Shown one piece after another: positions 14,060 to 16,972 of a stretch of 16,972 bases of DNA (positions within the stretch are counted from its first letter, which is position 1; every line of letters begins with the position of its first letter). Where the stretch lies: the NCBI GenBank assembly GCA_001275005.1, contig JWZX01000918.1, forward strand, positions 1-16,972. The letters are read 5' to 3'. A program made the position numbers and the translations under genes. This stretch comes from Chrysochromulina tobinii. Lineage: Eukaryota; Haptophyta; Prymnesiales; Chrysochromulinaceae. Below the pieces are notes generated by a model, which had not been told where the DNA came from, ran no database searches, and saw only the letters and a list, made by a program, of their open reading frames with translations.

Positions 14060-16972
14060 ATGGCATGGCACCGTCGTTTCGCCAAGTCTCCTTGCTCTCG
14101 GCCACATCGGCCTCGAGAGAAGCAGGGCGTGCGCGGTGCCCACACTCTCCTTGCATGGTGCACCATCCTGCCCTGCACCGAGACCAGCGACGTTCCCGGG
14201 TTGAACCGAGGTCTGCAGCTCGCGGTGCCCAGCCACCGCCGTGAGCTGCAGACCGCGGTGAGCGCCAGCGCTGACCTGACCAGCGCACTCGCCAACACCG
14301 CCGTCAGCCGCATCGTCCTTGCCTCCGGCACCTACAACCTCATCGCCGAGCTCAGCATCACCAGGAGCGTCATCCTTGAGGCGGCGGCGGGAGCCACGGT
14401 CACCCTGAACGCACAAGCGAGCTCCTCGAGTCAGCGCCGAGTGCTGAACATCAACCCGGGTTCGTCGGGCGTCGTGCAACTGAACGGACTTCGCATCACG
14501 GGAGGCCACATCAACAACTCAGTGCGCGCTCAAGTTCCCATCGCTCCGATGGGAGACTCACGTTTTGCGTTTTGTTCGCAGGGAGGAGGTGTCTACGTCT
14601 CTTCCGGCACGGTCACGATAACGTCTTCCTCGATCTACGGGAATATAGCTTCCAATGTGCGCGCTCATCTTCATAAGTTCCCAATGCCCCCACGGGAGAC
14701 TCATGTTTGGCTCGTTGTTTGCAGGGCGGTGGTGTCTTTGTCACATCCAGCACAGTCTCAATCGTCAACTCCCAAGTTTATTACAATCAAGCTACTAGTT
14801 TTGTCGTGCGTGCTCATGCTCAAAAGTTCCCATCGCCCCGATGGGAACAATTCTGACGCGCTTGATTTGAGTCTCGCTCGCTCTACTGCGGCCAACTCTT
14901 CGATCAACTACAGTCTGTACGCGCCGCAGAGACTTGAATGTTTCCCATCGCCCCGATGGGAAAACTGCTGACATGCTTGCCCCAACTCACGCTTGCACAA
15001 CTGCAAACGATGCTTTGGTCGACAACAGGGGGTGCGTGCCACAGAGACCTTGAAAACTTCCCATCGCCCCAATGGGAATCCCTTGCTGACATGTTCAACT
15101 TGACACTCGCCTTTCAACTGGGTGGGATCCATCTTTTGTTCTACCAGGGATATGTACGTACCTGCAAAACCCCATCGTGCTCGTGTTCAAAAGTTCCCAT
15201 GGAAACTAACGTTTTGCTCGTTGTTTGTATAGGGCGGCGGTGTCTACGTCTCTTCCGGCACAGTCTCGATAACGTCTTCCTCGATCACCGGCAACACAGC
15301 TTCTGGTTCATTTTTTGTGCGTGCTTAAGTGCAAAACTTCCCATTGCCCCAATGGGAAAGTTGCTGACGTGCTTGCCCCGACTCACGCTTGCTCAACTGC
15401 GGCCGACGCTTCCGTCAACTACAGGGGGTGCGTACTGCAGAGACCTTGAAAGGTTCCCATTGGGCCGATGGGAAAATGCTCACGCGCTTGCTTTGATTCT
15501 CGCTTGCACAACTGTGGCCGACGCTTCGGTCAACTTCAGGGGGTGCGTGCTGCATTGACGTTCAAACGTTCCCATGGCCCCGAAGGGAATATGGCTGACG
15601 TGCCCAAATCGACTCTCATCTTTCAATTCGGATCGATATTTGGTCCTATCAGGGAGATGTATGTGCCAGCCACGCCTGCAAACTTCCCATCGCCTCGATG
15701 GGAGACTTACGTTTGGATCCTTGTTTGCAGGGAGGCGGTATTCGTGTCGATTCTGGCACGGTCACGATCACCGCGTCCTCTATCACCGGGAACACAGCAG
15801 TGGGCAGAGTGCGTGCTCATCTTCGAAAGTTTCCCATCGCCCCCACGGGAGACTCATGTTTGGTTCGTTGTTTGCAGGGCGCTGGTGTCTTTGTCACGTC
15901 CGGCACAGTCTCAATCGTCAACTCCCAAGTTTATTCCAATCAAGTTGATAATATCTTCGTGCGTGCTCATGCTCAAAAGTTCCCATCGCCCTGATAGGAA
16001 AGTTGCTGACACGCTTTGCCTCGACTCTCGCTTGCACTACTGCGGCCGACTCTTCGATCAACTACAGTCTGTACGTGCCGCAGAGACCTGAAGTTTTCCC
16101 ATCGCCTCGATAGGAAAATGGCTGACGCGCTTGCTTCGATTCGCTCGCACAACTGCGGCGGACGCTCCGGTCAACTATAGTGTGCCTCAAACCCATGTGT
16201 ACGTGCCGCAGAGACCTGAAATTTTCCCATCGCCCTCAAGGGGTGCTAATGTTTTTGCTCGTGGTTTGCAGGGACCCAATGTCTATGTCTCCTCGGCGGG
16301 CACCGTCTGCACCTGGGCAATGGCCCTCACCAACGAGGTCGCAGGCTCAGTCTCGACTTGCACCGCACCACCGCCCCCGGCGCTGCCACCGCCACCGCCA
16401 TCGCCACCCCCTTTGCCACCGCCACCCTCGCCGCCGCCCTCACCTCCATCACCCTCGCCACCGCCGCCTTCGCCACCGCCTCCCTCACCGCCACCACCTT
16501 TGCCACCACCCTCGCCATCACCCTCGCCACCGCCGCCCCCTACACCATCACCATTACCATCACCATCACCTCCTCCTTTGCCGCCTTCGCCGTCGTGTCC
16601 TCCGCGATCTCCGCCTCCGCCGTCGCCGCGGCCACCGTTGTACTGGTGTGACGACACGTGCACGATCACAGTGCAAGGCGAGATCGCGCCGGAGACAATC
16701 GTCCTGCACAACAACGATGTGTGCAACGATGGAGGTGAGGGTTCCGAGTTTTCAGGTTGCCGCATCGGCACCGACTGTACTGACTGCGGTCAACGATTAG
16801 TCATGCCACCTTTGCCGCCGCCACCGTTCCCTCCGCCACCGCCTCCGTCACGCCCTTCCTGCCCTTCTTTACCGCTACCGCCCAGCCCGCCGCCGCCCTC
16901 GCCCTCCCCTCCACCGTCCTCGCCCTCGCCGCCGCCGCCCTCGCCATCACCACCACCGCCATCGCCCTCGCC
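14060..16972 (+). CDS. Pmp-like beta-helix surface protein with many small introns, 3' end outside window
   Basis: Large exons are predicted at 14060-14521, 14582-14656, 14725-14805, 15233-15316, 15731-15808, 15878-15958 and 16272 to the window end, all phase 0. Exon 1 contains ADLTSALANTAVSRIVLASG and NPGSSGVVQLNGLRITGG, typical of pectin-lyase-like beta-helix proteins. Exons 2-6 each encode one 25-28-residue coil (GGGVYVSSGTVTITSSSIYG, GGGVFVTSSTVSIVNSQVYY and variants). Exon 7 gives a last coil, a Pro/Ser-rich stalk and a Cys module with YWCDDTC and FSGCRIGTDCTDCG, which I recall from haptophyte surface proteins, and a second Pro-rich stalk runs off the window. It is probably a cell-surface or secreted protein. 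The ATG at 14060 is uncertain because the first 50 residues show no signal peptide; the reliable part starts near 14238. Eight possible micro-exons between the large exons are listed separately. Confidence 0.75.
14210..14254. repeat. 12-bp perfect inverted repeat in exon 1
   Basis: ggtctgcagctc (14210-14221) and gagctgcagacc (14243-14254) are exact inverse complements. The loop can extend the stem, since gcggt (14222-14226) pairs with accgc (14235-14239). It lies at the boundary between the doubtful N-terminal part and the clear beta-helix part of the protein. Confidence 0.7.
14806..15232 (+). other. Predicted intron/micro-exon chain 1
   Basis: Between the coils ending at 14805 and starting at 15233, the sequence can be read as four GT-AG introns of 108, 112, 116 and 79 bp. 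They are separated by micro-exons TCT (14914-14916), GGG (15029-15031) and GGATAT (15148-15153), adding Ser, Gly and Gly-Tyr. Each intron has one hairpin. If the micro-exons are skipped, this is one 427-bp intron and the frame is still kept. Confidence 0.55.
15317..15730 (+). other. Predicted intron/micro-exon chain 2
   Basis: This chain has the same layout as the first: introns of 108, 112, 110 and 72 bp separated by GGG (15425-15427), GGG (15540-15542) and GGAGAT (15653-15658), adding Gly, Gly and Gly-Asp. The introns align in order with those of chain 1, so the chain was duplicated as a block together with its neighbouring coil exon. Confidence 0.55.
15959..16271 (+). other. Predicted intron/micro-exon chain 3
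   Basis: Introns of 109, 110 and 73 bp are separated by TCT (16068-16070) and an 18-nt piece (16181-16198, CASNPC). The first two units closely match the start of chain 1, including the TCT micro-exon and its donor GTACG. The acceptor before the 18-nt piece is TATAG rather than ACAG. Confidence 0.5.
16366..16640 (+). repeat. Pro/Ser-rich coding tract
   Basis: A run of ccN and tcN codons encodes the PPPSPP-type stalk between the last beta-helix coil and the Cys module of the surface protein. A second tract of the same kind runs from about 16803 to the window end. The opposite strand shows a Gly-rich frame that is only a shadow of this repeat. Confidence 0.9.

Larger units (their letters stand above)
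14522..16271 (+). repeat. Fourteen-copy intronic hairpin family
   Basis: The core is TTCCCATCG, a 3-nt loop (usually CCC), then CGATGGGAA. Copies start near 14535, 14678, 14827, 14942, 15058, 15194, 15338, 15454, 15569, 15684, 15831, 15980, 16096 and 16224. Within clusters the spacing is mostly 115-116 bp. Each copy lies 14-40 nt after a GTRCGYGC-like donor, usually 21-26. Several stems are perfect over 8-10 bp (14826-14848, 14941-14963, 15685-15703); others have one to several mismatches, and the copies near 14678, 15194, 15569, 15831 and 16224 are degenerate. The copy at 15338-15358 has changed both arms together (CATTG with CAATG), so pairing is kept. Confidence 0.85.

Noticed and set aside
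15468-16091. 207-codon plus-strand frame across the intron chains
   Set aside because: It reads through hairpins and introns; its apparent repeats come from the intron family, not from conserved protein.
14522-16271. CRISPR-like look of regularly spaced repeats
   Set aside because: The repeats diverge, the sequence between them is itself repeated, the unit spacing is about 115 bp, and each copy sits behind a splice donor in a eukaryotic gene.
16283-16771. Gly-rich minus-strand frame resembling a glycine-rich protein
   Set aside because: It is the reverse of the Pro/Ser stalk, and the sense strand carries a clear Cys module in another frame.

Overview
The window looks like nuclear DNA from a GC-rich unicellular alga, most likely a haptophyte. 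This rests on SPPPP-type linkers in predicted surface proteins, GT-AG introns, MORN, LysM, SKP1, F-box, SMYD-type SET and Y-family polymerase domains, and a Cys-rich WCDDTC…GTDCTDCG module that I recall from haptophyte surface proteins. The lineage is inference. I see no tRNA, rRNA, CRISPR array, insertion sequence or bacterial operon.

Seven genes alternate strand without exception. (1) 3-1541 +, the 3' part of a Gln/Pro-rich protein. (2) 2918-4402 -, a single-pass membrane protein with an EGF-like module and a Pro-rich stalk. (3) 4776-6387 +, a MORN-LysM-coiled-coil protein read through one predicted 88-bp intron. (4) 6677-8182 -, an iota-like translesion DNA polymerase with a PIP-like motif, four 27-bp repeats and a RAD18-type zinc finger. 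(5) 8374-10380 +, one polypeptide joining a SKP1 domain, an F-box-like helix region and leucine-rich repeats. (6) 11559-13673 -, a SET-domain methyltransferase with no MYND finger and a C-terminal membrane anchor. (7) 14060 to beyond the window end, +, a right-handed beta-helix surface protein rich in small introns. Three pairs are divergent and share short upstream regions at 4403-4775, 8183-8373 and 13674-14059.

Two regions stand out. Gene 5 combines in cis the adaptor, the adaptor-binding box and the substrate-binding repeats that are normally two proteins of an SCF ubiquitin ligase. In gene 7, fourteen predicted introns between 14522 and 16271 each carry one copy of a short hairpin close to the 5' splice site. 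At least one copy shows a compensatory base change. The sequence between the large exons resolves into introns of 72-116 bp separated by micro-exons of 3, 3, 6, 3, 3, 6, 3 and 18 nt, all multiples of three. This looks like an introner-like family that has repeatedly entered the boundaries between beta-helix coils.

The non-coding stretches contain many perfect 10-20 bp tandem duplications and small inverted repeats. A possible frameshifted gene remnant lies at 2207-2486. The genes do not form one pathway; only the surface proteins (genes 2 and 7) share a visible theme.
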